Shown here: positions 1 through 5,610 of the stretch, one piece after another
How positions within the stretch are numbered: position 1 is the stretch's first letter
Layout: each line of letters starts with the position of its first letter
Assembly (NCBI GenBank): GCA_030592985.1
Contig: JAUVIB010000242.1
Location: 1 to 5,610, forward strand
Direction of reading: 5' to 3'
Origin: Calditrichaceae bacterium
Lineage (GTDB): Bacteria; Calditrichota; Calditrichia; Calditrichales; Calditrichaceae
Length of the DNA: 5,610 bases
Position numbers and translations under genes: made by a program
The notes under the pieces: model-generated
Databases searched by the model: none
Seen by the model: only the letters and a program-made list of their open reading frames with translations
What the model was told of the DNA's origin: nothing

Positions 1-1064
1 ATGTATTACAGGGGTTAAGCACGCTGAAAATATTTGGTAAAAGTGATCCGAAAACAGTCGGCATTTCCGAAATTAGTAATCAATTCCGTAAAATAACCAT
101 GAAAGTTTTACGAATTGCTTTTGTTTCCGCCCTGGTTTTGGAGCTGGCTGCGACCTTAAGTGTGGCGATTATCGCCGTAGAAATTGGTATCCGGCTGTTA
201 TATGATAAAATAAGTTTTGAAACGGCGCTATTTATTTTAATATTGGCTCCGGAATTTTACCAGCCGTTGCGCCAGTTGGGAGCCCGCTTTCATGCCGGTA
301 TGGAAGGAGTAAGCGCTGCCCAGAGAATCTTTGAAATTTTCCATACAAAACCTCCAACTACTTCTAACGGGTCTGCTGATAGTAAAGTAAAAAAATCTGA
401 TATTGTATTTGAAGATGTGCGTTATACTTATGCCGACGGTGAACCCTTAATTCTTGATAATATCTCTTTTCATCTGCATCCCGGAAAAGTGAATTTTTTG
501 GTGGGAAAAAGTGGTGCAGGAAAATCAACCATTGCTGCTCTGCTTGCCGGATTTATTCGACCACAATCGGGTGAAATCTATCTAAATTCAATTCCGATTG
601 CGCAATACGGTGAAGAAAATTTAAGAAATCACATGGCTTATTTAATACAGAATCCCTATATGTTTCACCGCTCTGTGCATGATAATTTAATAATTGCCAA
701 TTCAAAGGCGAAAATTGATACGATCTACCATGCCATGAAAACGGTACAGCTGCATGATTATATACTATCTTTACCGCAAGGCTATCAAACGATTATTGGA
801 GAGCAGGGTGAAAGGTTTAGCGGTGGACAAATTCAGAGATTGGCGCTGGCCAGAGTAATATTGCGAAATGCATCTATCATGATTCTCGATGAACCGACAT
901 CAAATCTGGATTCATTGGTAGAGCGCCGTATCATGAAATCCATCAGAAGATTAGCTGAGGATAAAACAATACTTTTAATTACACACCGTTTATCCATTGT
1001 TAATAAAGATGACCATGTAATTTACCTTGATAAGGGGAGAATCAAGCGGCTATTAAAAAATTGA
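1..1064 (+). CDS. cydD: CydD, ABC exporter subunit for cytochrome bd assembly (5' partial)
   Basis: The reading frame is open from the window edge (first full codon at 3), and the in-frame ATG at 99 is internal. The residues before it (LQGLSTLKIFG...) match the CydD membrane domain, so the true start lies upstream. The visible 353 residues are about 60% of a usual CydD (E. coli about 588). In order they contain the last two membrane helices (about residues 35-65 and 72-90), the CydD-typical stretch LAPEFYQPLRQLG, and a complete nucleotide-binding domain. That domain has Walker A GKSGAGKST with Lys174, Q-loop Gln216, signature FSGGQ at 272-276, Walker B ending Asp296-Glu297, and H-loop His328. 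CydD pairs with CydC as an inner-membrane heterodimeric ABC transporter needed for haem insertion into cytochrome bd; reported substrates are cysteine/glutathione and haem. The protein stops soon after the H-loop (GRIKRLLKN), shorter than E. coli CydD. cydC follows after 30 bp, suggesting co-transcription. Confidence 0.95.
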   Translation, partial: VLQGLSTLKIFGKSDPKTVGISEISNQFRKITMKVLRIAFVSALVLELAATLSVAIIAVEIGIRLLYDKISFETALFILILAPEFYQPLRQLGARFHAGMEGVSAAQRIFEIFHTKPPTTSNGSADSKVKKSDIVFEDVRYTYADGEPLILDNISFHLHPGKVNFLVGKSGAGKSTIAALLAGFIRPQSGEIYLNSIPIAQYGEENLRNHMAYLIQNPYMFHRSVHDNLIIANSKAKIDTIYHAMKTVQLHDYILSLPQGYQTIIGEQGERFSGGQIQRLALARVILRNASIMILDEPTSNLDSLVERRIMKSIRRLAEDKTILLITHRLSIVNKDDHVIYLDKGRIKRLLKN

Positions 1065-1082
1065 AATTTTTATAAGGCTGAC

Positions 1083-1097
1083 AGCAGGATAAAATTG
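1083..1097 (+). promoter_or_regulatory. Ribosome binding site and TTG start of cydC
   Basis: AGCAGGA at 1083-1089 is followed by five bases and then TTG at 1095. The Shine-Dalgarno match is moderate (AGGA core). The site decides the start because no ATG or GTG is available in frame between the cydD stop and codon 18. A weak site plus TTG suggests lower translation than for cydA and cydB, which have near-perfect sites. Confidence 0.6.
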
Positions 1098-2726
1098 AAT
1101 ACATTATTTAAAATATTAAAACAGGCGTTACTTTATAATAACTGGATGGCTCTTTCGGCTTTACTGGGCTTTTTGACCATCGGAAGCGGTATTGGTTTGA
1201 TTATGACTTCGGCCTATATTATTGCAAAAGCGGCGCTGCATCCATCTATCACAGAAATTCAGGTTGCCATTGTTGGTGTGCGATTTTTCGGTATTACCCG
1301 AGGAATATTTCGTTATTTTGAGCGCCTGGTTTCTCATGATACAACTTTCCGTCTGTTAGCCCGATTTCGGATATGGTTTTATGAGAAATTAGAACCGTTG
1401 GCGCCCGCCCGTCTTCAGCAGTATAAAAGCGCCGATCTGCACAATCGAATCGTTTCTGATGTTGAAACTTTGGAACATATTTTTACCCGTGTGATTTATC
1501 CGCCATTGGTTGCTTTGTTAATCAGTTTGTTGATGTTTGTTCTGCTCGCCCAATTTTCAATTTATCTCGGGCTAATTGTAATTATATTTCACATTCTTGC
1601 CGGTATCGTTGTTCCCCTGGCAAGCAGGCCTTTTAGTAAAGGTGTTGGTGGGGAGCTGGTGCATATCCGCAATCAAATTAACATTATGGTAGTCGAAGGG
1701 ATTCAGGGAATAACGGAATTAATTCTTTTAAATTATGCCGAAACTCATCAGAAAAAACTGCTGCAGTTACAAAATCGATATTTGGAATTGGAGCGAAAAT
1801 CAACTTTTATATCTCATTTAAATGAAACATTGATTGGTATACTAACTTCGGCCGCTGTATTGCTAACACTTATCAAAGGAATATCTCTGGTAAATGTATC
1901 TTTATTGGATGGTGTTTATCTACCGGTTATCGTTCTTGGAGTGATGGCTTCTTTTGAAGCTATTATTAATCTTCCGGCGGTTTTTCATCAAACAGAAAAA
2001 AGTATTGAATCGGGAAAACGTCTTTATGATATTATTGACGCCGAGCCGCAGGTAAAAGATAAAGTGAGTAAAAAGATAAATATTAAACAGTATGATGTCC
2101 ATTTCAAGAATCTGGTATTTACTTATCCGGAAAGTTCTGTAATCGCTTTGAATGATCTTTCTTTCTTTATACCCGAAAAAAGTAATGCAGCAATTATCGG
2201 AGCGAGCGGTGCCGGTAAAACAACAATTTTTAATTTATTATTGCGCTTCTATGAGTTTTCACAAGGAGAAATTACGATTGGCGGGCAGGATATCCGTCTG
2301 ATGCCTCAGGATGAAGTACGACAATTATTCGGTGTTGTGTCTCAGCAGACCTATTTGTTTAACGGAACGGTGAAAGAGAATCTCTTGCTTGCCTGCAGCG
2401 ATGCTGAGGATGAGGATCTTATATATGTTTTAGAATCCGCAGAATTGTGGGATACCGTAAGGCAGCTGCCAAATGGTATTAATACCTATATAGGGGATCA
2501 GGGGCTGCGGCTGAGCGGCGGTGAAAGGCAACGTTTATCAATTGCCAGAGCCCTGTTAAAAAATGCTCCGATTCTTCTTTTTGATGAGGCCGCTTCAAGT
2601 TTGGATATAAATACAGAGAAAAAAATTCTGCAAACTTTTTGGAATATTTCCAGGGATAAAACAGCGATAATCATTTCCCATCGCCTGGATGATTTTGAAA
2701 ATATCGATCAGGTAATTCGACTTTGA
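1095..2726 (+). CDS. cydC: CydC, ABC exporter subunit for cytochrome bd assembly
   Basis: This 543-residue ABC exporter half has about six membrane helices (roughly 18-43, 54-72, 134-152, 157-178, 240-262, 273-293) and one ATPase domain. Key residues are Walker A GASGAGKTT with Lys375, Q-loop Gln417, signature LSGGE at 473-477, Walker B Asp497-Glu498, and H-loop His529. The N-terminal stretch with ERLVSHDTTF is typical of CydC. Its Arg77 and His81 align with E. coli CydC Arg81 and His85, which I recall as haem-contacting residues in cryo-EM structures. The start is TTG: no ATG lies between the cydD stop and this point, an AGGA sits five bases upstream, and the next Met (residue 18) would remove the conserved N-terminal segment before helix 1. 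The protein ends at DQVIRL, about 30 residues short of E. coli CydC (573) and without the usual C-terminal tail. With CydD it would form the transporter required for a functional bd oxidase. Confidence 0.95.
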   Translation: MNTLFKILKQALLYNNWMALSALLGFLTIGSGIGLIMTSAYIIAKAALHPSITEIQVAIVGVRFFGITRGIFRYFERLVSHDTTFRLLARFRIWFYEKLEPLAPARLQQYKSADLHNRIVSDVETLEHIFTRVIYPPLVALLISLLMFVLLAQFSIYLGLIVIIFHILAGIVVPLASRPFSKGVGGELVHIRNQINIMVVEGIQGITELILLNYAETHQKKLLQLQNRYLELERKSTFISHLNETLIGILTSAAVLLTLIKGISLVNVSLLDGVYLPVIVLGVMASFEAIINLPAVFHQTEKSIESGKRLYDIIDAEPQVKDKVSKKINIKQYDVHFKNLVFTYPESSVIALNDLSFFIPEKSNAAIIGASGAGKTTIFNLLLRFYEFSQGEITIGGQDIRLMPQDEVRQLFGVVSQQTYLFNGTVKENLLLACSDAEDEDLIYVLESAELWDTVRQLPNGINTYIGDQGLRLSGGERQRLSIARALLKNAPILLFDEAASSLDINTEKKILQTFWNISRDKTAIIISHRLDDFENIDQVIRL

Positions 2727-2736
2727 TATACTTGTT

Positions 2737-2766
2737 CATAAATTACACGAATTTGCGCGAAAAAAT
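2737..2766 (+). repeat. Degenerate 10-bp tandem repeat (three units)
   Basis: Three consecutive ten-base units, CATAAATTAC, ACGAATTTGC and GCGAAAAAAT, share a (C/A)(A/C)(T/G)AA core at the same phase, starting ten bases after the cydC stop. I recall similar strings (repeats built on ACGAATT) as scattered intergenic repeats in several bacterial genomes, but cannot verify that here. No function is evident. Confidence 0.4.
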
Positions 2767-2781
2767 GTGATCCTTCGGTAG

Positions 2782-2844
2782 TTTGGGAGTTTGGAATGAA
2801 TTGACTGTGTCAATTCAGCATCGACAAAATCGATGCACTCCAAA
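2782..2844 (+). repeat. Paired-hairpin element with outer stem (REPIN-like)
   Basis: Two perfect hairpins sit back to back. TGAATTGAC/GTCAATTCA (9 bp, loop TGT) spans 2797-2817. GCATCGA/TCGATGC (7 bp, loop CAAAA) spans 2818-2836. They are enclosed by an outer stem: GGAGT (2786-2790) pairs with ACTCC (2837-2841), and a further TTT/AAA can pair beyond a bulged G. Two different hairpins bounded by inverted short motifs is the architecture of REP doublets (REPINs) spread by RAYT transposases. It could instead be a structured RNA or an mRNA-stabilising 3' element for cydDC. No U-tract follows, so it is not a standard intrinsic terminator. Confidence 0.6.
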
Positions 2845-2897
2845 AATAGCATTATCGCCCAAGCCACTGCGGGATTACGAAAAAATTGTAATAATAC

Positions 2898-2926
2898 TTG
2901 AATTTCTTACTTTATGCAGTTATATT
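2898..2926 (+). promoter_or_regulatory. Putative sigma-70-type promoter of the regulator-cydAB operon
   Basis: TTGAAT at 2898-2903 and TATATT at 2921-2926 are separated by exactly 17 bases, close to the TTGACA-17-TATAAT consensus. Transcription would begin near 2932-2934, about 40 bases before the regulator's ATG. This is the only well-spaced promoter I see in the AT-rich stretch ahead of the regulator. AT-rich DNA gives chance matches, so the call is tentative. Confidence 0.5.
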
Positions 2927-2927
2927 A

Positions 2928-2960
2928 TACCACAAAGGTAATATATTACTAAAATAGTAA
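2928..2960 (+). promoter_or_regulatory. Two dyads, candidate operator for the Rrf2-type regulator
   Basis: TTACT-AAAAT-AGTAA (2946-2960) is a perfect dyad with 5-bp arms and a 5-bp spacer. A shorter dyad, TACC-ACAAA-GGTA (2928-2940), has the same spacer length, with its centre 19 bp upstream. Both lie just downstream of the putative -10 box, over the predicted start of transcription and leader, where a bound repressor would block transcription. Rrf2 proteins bind dyad operators and often repress their own operon. Neither dyad matches an operator I know for IscR, NsrR, FNR or Rex. Confidence 0.4.
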
Positions 2961-2974
2961 AGTATAATAATGTT

Positions 2975-3400
2975 ATGAATTTCTTAATTAATCGGGAATA
3001 TGATATAGCCATACGAATTTGTGCATTTCTTGCTTCTTATTATGGCAAAGATCCGATTCCATTGTCAAAAATTTCAAAATATTTATATATTTCCCGTCCG
3101 TTCGCCTCCAAGATAGTTCATCAATTAGTAAAAAGTAAAATATTAGGTTCATCACAAGGGCGATATGGTGGTATTTTTTTATCTAATGATCCGCGTGAAC
3201 TATCGGTGTATGATGTCCTTAAGGCGCTTAATTTTAAAATGGCCGTTAATGAGTGCCTGATTAATCCGACTATTTGTCCTTTAAATGAGAATTGTAAAAT
3301 ACATTTGTTTTTTGGGGACCAGGAAAAGATTTTAATTGAAAATTTTCAAAATAAAATGATTATTGATTTAGCATTTAGTAAACGGGATTTAAACAAATAA
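2975..3400 (+). CDS. Rrf2/IscR-type transcriptional regulator with likely Fe-S ligands
   Basis: This 141-residue protein has the normal Rrf2 length and layout. An N-terminal winged helix starts MNFLINREYDIAIRICAFLA. A recognition helix (about residues 41-56, ISRPFASKIVHQLVKS) follows, then a wing with GRYGG at 62-66. A C-terminal segment carries Cys94, Cys101 and Cys107, with His110 after two further residues. IscR uses Cys92, Cys98, Cys104 and His107 to hold a [2Fe-2S] cluster. The spacing here (CX6CX5CX2H) is one residue longer in the first gap, so cluster binding is likely but inferred. A fourth cysteine, Cys16, lies in the DNA-binding domain. The gene has no recognisable Shine-Dalgarno sequence and sits 20 bp before cydA. 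By family and position it probably regulates its own operon in response to Fe-S status, O2 or NO. Assignment to IscR, NsrR or another subgroup is not possible, so no symbol is given. Confidence 0.9.
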   Translation: MNFLINREYDIAIRICAFLASYYGKDPIPLSKISKYLYISRPFASKIVHQLVKSKILGSSQGRYGGIFLSNDPRELSVYDVLKALNFKMAVNECLINPTICPLNENCKIHLFFGDQEKILIENFQNKMIIDLAFSKRDLNK

Positions 3401-3409
3401 TTAATTAGG

Positions 3410-3423
3410 AAGGAGGCAGTATG
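3410..3423 (+). promoter_or_regulatory. Strong ribosome binding site of cydA
   Basis: AAGGAGG at 3410-3416 lies four bases before the ATG at 3421, just after the regulator's stop codon. The near-perfect anti-16S match fixes the start and implies much stronger translation than for the regulator upstream, which has no visible site. Confidence 0.85.
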
Positions 3424-4785
3424 AGTGCATTAATCCTTGCGCGATGGCAATTTGGTATCGTAACAGTATATCATTTTTTCTTTGTACCTTTAACCTTGGG
3501 ATTGTCAATTTTTGTTGCTGTATTGGAAACCATGTATGTACGTACAGGCGATGAAAAATATAAACAGATGACCAAGTTCTGGGGTAAACTGTTTTTAATT
3601 AATTTTGCCATTGGGGTGGCAACCGGGCTTGTTCAGGAATTTCAGTTCGGTATGAATTGGTCTGAATATTCACGGTTTATGGGAGATATTTTTGGTGTCC
3701 CGCTGGCTATTGAGGCATTGCTTGCTTTTTTTCTTGAATCAACCTTTCTTGGTTTATGGATATTCGGGTGGGATAAACTCTCCAAAAAAATGCATGCGTT
3801 TACCATCTGGATGGTAGCAATCGGCTCAAATTTATCCGCATTCTGGATTTTGGTGGCTAACTCTTTTATGCAGGAACCGGTTGGTTATGTTTTGCGGAAC
3901 GGCAGGGCGGAGATGGTTGATTTTTTTGCTTTGGTGACCAATCCGCATGTATGGGTTCAGGTTCCACATGTGGTAAGCGGTGGCATTACTGCTGCGGCCT
4001 TTTTTGTTATCGGCATCAGTGTGTATCAGCTTTTTATAAAGAAGACCAAATCAAAAGAAGTGTTTGAACGTTCTTTAAAATTCGGAGTTATCTACGGCTT
4101 TATCGGTACAATAATAGTATTAATGGGTGGACATTCCCAAATGCAGCATATGGTAAAAATACAGCCCATGAAAGTCGCGGCGGCCGAAGCATTATGGGAA
4201 ACGGAAGAGAGTGCAGGTTTATCCCTCTTAACCATCGGCAATGAAAGTGAGCTGCGGGATGTTTTTGCTATTAAAATTCCATCTTTGCTCTCCCTCTTAG
4301 CCTATAATTCTTTTGATGGAGAAGTAAAAGGCCTTAAAAATCTGCAAAAAGAGTATGAAGAAAAATACGGACCGGGAGACTATATCCCACCGGTGGCTTT
4401 TACTTATTGGATGTTTAGAACGATGGTTGGTGCCGGAACATTGATGTTTTTTATTATTTTAATAGCTTTATACTATGTCCTGAAAGATCGCTATGATTTT
4501 AAACCGTGGATGGTTAAATTGATGTTTTGGTCTATCGCTCTTCCATATATTGCCAACAGTTCCGGCTGGTTACTTGCAGAGGTTGGCCGGCAGCCATGGG
4601 CTGTATTCGGTTTAATGAAGGTTGACGCCGCTGTATCCAATGTGGTAACGCCGGCAGAAGTATTGATTACCGTGATTGGTTTTACTCTTCTTTATGCGGC
4701 GTTAATGGTAGCGGATGTTTATTTGATGAAAAAATATGCCGCTGCAGATATTGAGGTCATAGAAAATCAGGGAAAGGAGGCCTAA
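3421..4785 (+). CDS. cydA: Cytochrome bd-type quinol oxidase subunit I, short Q-loop form
   Basis: CydA carries the haems of the bd oxidase and oxidises quinol at the Q-loop while O2 is reduced to water. Expected functional residues are present: His18 (E. coli His19, haem b595 ligand), Glu98 and Glu106 (Glu99, Glu107), His183 and Met335 (haem b558 ligands His186, Met393), Lys251 and Glu256 in QPMKVAAAEALWET (quinol-site Lys252, Glu257), Arg333, and Glu387 just before GRQPW (E. coli Glu445). About nine membrane helices are visible, the first near residues 11-40 and the last near 409-437. At 454 residues it is about 70 shorter than E. coli CydA (522). The missing part falls in the Q-loop between helices 6 and 7, so this is the short-loop type. 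The start ATG is fixed by a strong Shine-Dalgarno sequence. cydB begins one base after the stop. Short-loop enzymes include cyanide-insensitive and variant-haem forms, which sequence alone does not settle. Confidence 0.97.
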   Translation: MSALILARWQFGIVTVYHFFFVPLTLGLSIFVAVLETMYVRTGDEKYKQMTKFWGKLFLINFAIGVATGLVQEFQFGMNWSEYSRFMGDIFGVPLAIEALLAFFLESTFLGLWIFGWDKLSKKMHAFTIWMVAIGSNLSAFWILVANSFMQEPVGYVLRNGRAEMVDFFALVTNPHVWVQVPHVVSGGITAAAFFVIGISVYQLFIKKTKSKEVFERSLKFGVIYGFIGTIIVLMGGHSQMQHMVKIQPMKVAAAEALWETEESAGLSLLTIGNESELRDVFAIKIPSLLSLLAYNSFDGEVKGLKNLQKEYEEKYGPGDYIPPVAFTYWMFRTMVGAGTLMFFIILIALYYVLKDRYDFKPWMVKLMFWSIALPYIANSSGWLLAEVGRQPWAVFGLMKVDAAVSNVVTPAEVLITVIGFTLLYAALMVADVYLMKKYAAADIEVIENQGKEA

Positions 4786-4789
4786 AATG
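4773..4789 (+). promoter_or_regulatory. Strong ribosome binding site of cydB
   Basis: AAAGGAGG at 4773-4780 lies within the last codons of cydA, six bases before the ATG at 4787. The stop of cydA (4783-4785) lies between this site and the cydB start, so the two genes are probably translationally coupled, giving the equal subunit amounts the oxidase needs. Confidence 0.85.
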
Positions 4790-5610
4790 GATTTAAATAT
4801 AATATGGTTTATATTGATTACCGTACTGTTTATCGGTTATTTCTTTTTAGAAGGATTTGATTACGGCGTTGGTATTTTGCTCCCTTTTTTGGGGAAAGAT
4901 GATAAAAGCAGGCGTATGATTATCAATACGATCGGGCCGCATTGGGATGGCAATGAAGTATGGCTGTTGACAGCCGGTGGCGCTATTTTTGCGGCTTTCC
5001 CCAATTGGTATGCTACGATGTTCAGCGGATTTTATCTGGCGTTATTTTTAATGCTGATAGGATTGATCGTACGGGCAATGGCCTTTGAATTCCGCAGTAA
5101 AGATGAAAATCCGTTATGGAGAAATATGTGGGATTGGGCAATTTTTACAGGAAGTTTTATCCCGGCTTTATTATGGGGAGTTGCGCTCGCTAATATTGTA
5201 AAAGGCGTTCCCATTGATCAGAATATGAATTATACCGGAGGATTTTGGAATTTACTGAATCCTTTTGCTCTTGTCGCCGGTTTAGCTTCCGTATCGCTGT
5301 TTACGCTTCATGGAGCAATTTTTCTGAGTCTAAAATTAAGCGGAAGTTTAAAGGAGACAGTAGAAAAAGTAGCCAAGAAGATATGGATCGTTTCTGTCTT
5401 CTTTCTTTTTATTTTTGTGGTTTATAGTTATTTTGTCACGGATATATTTACCCGTCTTGGCGTCAATCCGGGTATTGTCCCTGTTTTTGCGGGACTTACT
5501 ATTCTCAGTGTCTATTTTATGCTTAAAAAAAATGCAATGGGATGGGCTTTTATCATGACTTCTCTGACAATTGTTTTTTCTACGATTACTTTATTTATGG
5601 GGCTTTTCCC
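4787..5610 (+). CDS. cydB: Cytochrome bd-type quinol oxidase subunit II (3' partial)
   Basis: The frame is open from ATG 4787 to the window edge: 274 full codons, about 80% of a typical CydB (roughly 340-380). Hallmarks are GFDYGVG at residues 23-29, with Asp25 on the first helix, then GPHWDGNEVWLLTAGGAIFA starting at residue 50, and LHGAIF with His175. At least six hydrophobic segments are visible, as expected for the helix bundle that packs against CydA. CydB binds no catalytic haem ligand of its own in the E. coli-type enzyme but is essential for haem d and b595 assembly and the proton path. It follows cydA by one base and has its own strong ribosome binding site. The small subunit CydX/CydS, if present, would lie beyond the window. 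There is no sign of frameshift or damage in the visible part. Confidence 0.96.
   Translation, partial: MDLNIIWFILITVLFIGYFFLEGFDYGVGILLPFLGKDDKSRRMIINTIGPHWDGNEVWLLTAGGAIFAAFPNWYATMFSGFYLALFLMLIGLIVRAMAFEFRSKDENPLWRNMWDWAIFTGSFIPALLWGVALANIVKGVPIDQNMNYTGGFWNLLNPFALVAGLASVSLFTLHGAIFLSLKLSGSLKETVEKVAKKIWIVSVFFLFIFVVYSYFVTDIFTRLGVNPGIVPVFAGLTILSVYFMLKKNAMGWAFIMTSLTIVFSTITLFMGLF

Noticed and set aside
99..101. ATG at 99 as the start of the first gene
   Set aside because: The frame is open to the window edge, and the 32 residues before this Met match the CydD membrane domain, so the Met is internal.
1920..2102. 60-codon open frame on the minus strand
   Set aside because: It lies wholly inside cydC, antisense to conserved coding sequence, with no recognisable product.
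2801..2813. TTGAC-TGT-GTCAA as an FNR/CRP-type binding site
   Set aside because: The FNR consensus is TTGAT-N4-ATCAA. The spacer here is three bases and the inner base differs. The dyad is better explained as the stem of a perfect 9-bp hairpin about 90-100 bp upstream of the -35 box.
2797..2850. Intrinsic terminator after cydC
   Set aside because: The hairpins are strong, but the sequence after them is A-rich (CCAAAAATAG) rather than T-rich on the plus strand. No convergent gene needs one on the other strand.
2963..2968. Perfect TATAAT as the -10 box of the regulator
   Set aside because: It lies only six bases before the ATG and has no -35-like hexamer at the right distance, so it is probably chance in AT-rich DNA.
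5032..5214. 60-codon open frame on the minus strand
   Set aside because: It is antisense within cydB, whose own frame has clear family motifs here.
5245..5427. 60-codon open frame on the plus strand
   Set aside because: It is an out-of-frame reading of cydB, which is continuous in its own frame across this stretch.

Overview
This window holds the assembly and structural genes of a cytochrome bd-type quinol oxidase, all on the + strand, in the order cydD (5' end cut off by the window) - cydC - Rrf2-type regulator - cydA - cydB (3' end cut off). Every call rests on motifs read directly from the translated sequence. The DNA is fairly AT-rich. cydA and cydB have strong AAGGAGG-type ribosome binding sites, and the putative promoter resembles the general bacterial sigma-70 type. 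The taxon cannot be fixed from this window. A free-living anaerobe or microaerophile is plausible, perhaps from an FCB-type lineage (Calditrichota, Ignavibacteriota) or another low-GC group, but this is a weak inference.

Layout. Positions 1-1064 encode the C-terminal 353 residues of CydD: the last membrane helices and a complete ATPase domain. Positions 1095-2726 encode CydC, the other half of the heterodimeric ABC exporter, starting at TTG and lacking the usual C-terminal tail. Positions 2727-2974 are the only sizeable non-coding stretch. It contains a degenerate 10-bp tandem repeat, then a paired-hairpin element enclosed by a complementary outer stem (REPIN-like), then an AT-rich promoter region with two dyads placed where a repressor could bind. 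Positions 2975-3400 encode an Rrf2/IscR-type regulator with three cysteines and a histidine spaced like the Fe-S ligands of IscR. Positions 3421-4785 encode CydA with the short form of the Q-loop, and 4787 to the window end encodes CydB.

How they work together. CydAB oxidises quinol and reduces O2 to water with high affinity. CydDC is needed to assemble the active haem-containing oxidase and exports thiols or transports haem, depending on the model. The Rrf2 protein lies 20 bp upstream of cydA in the same apparent operon. By family precedent it probably senses Fe-S status, O2 or NO and tunes expression from the promoter just ahead of its own gene. The core genes are well-known families. The least explained parts are the regulator-operator pair and the repeat elements of the 248-bp intergenic region.
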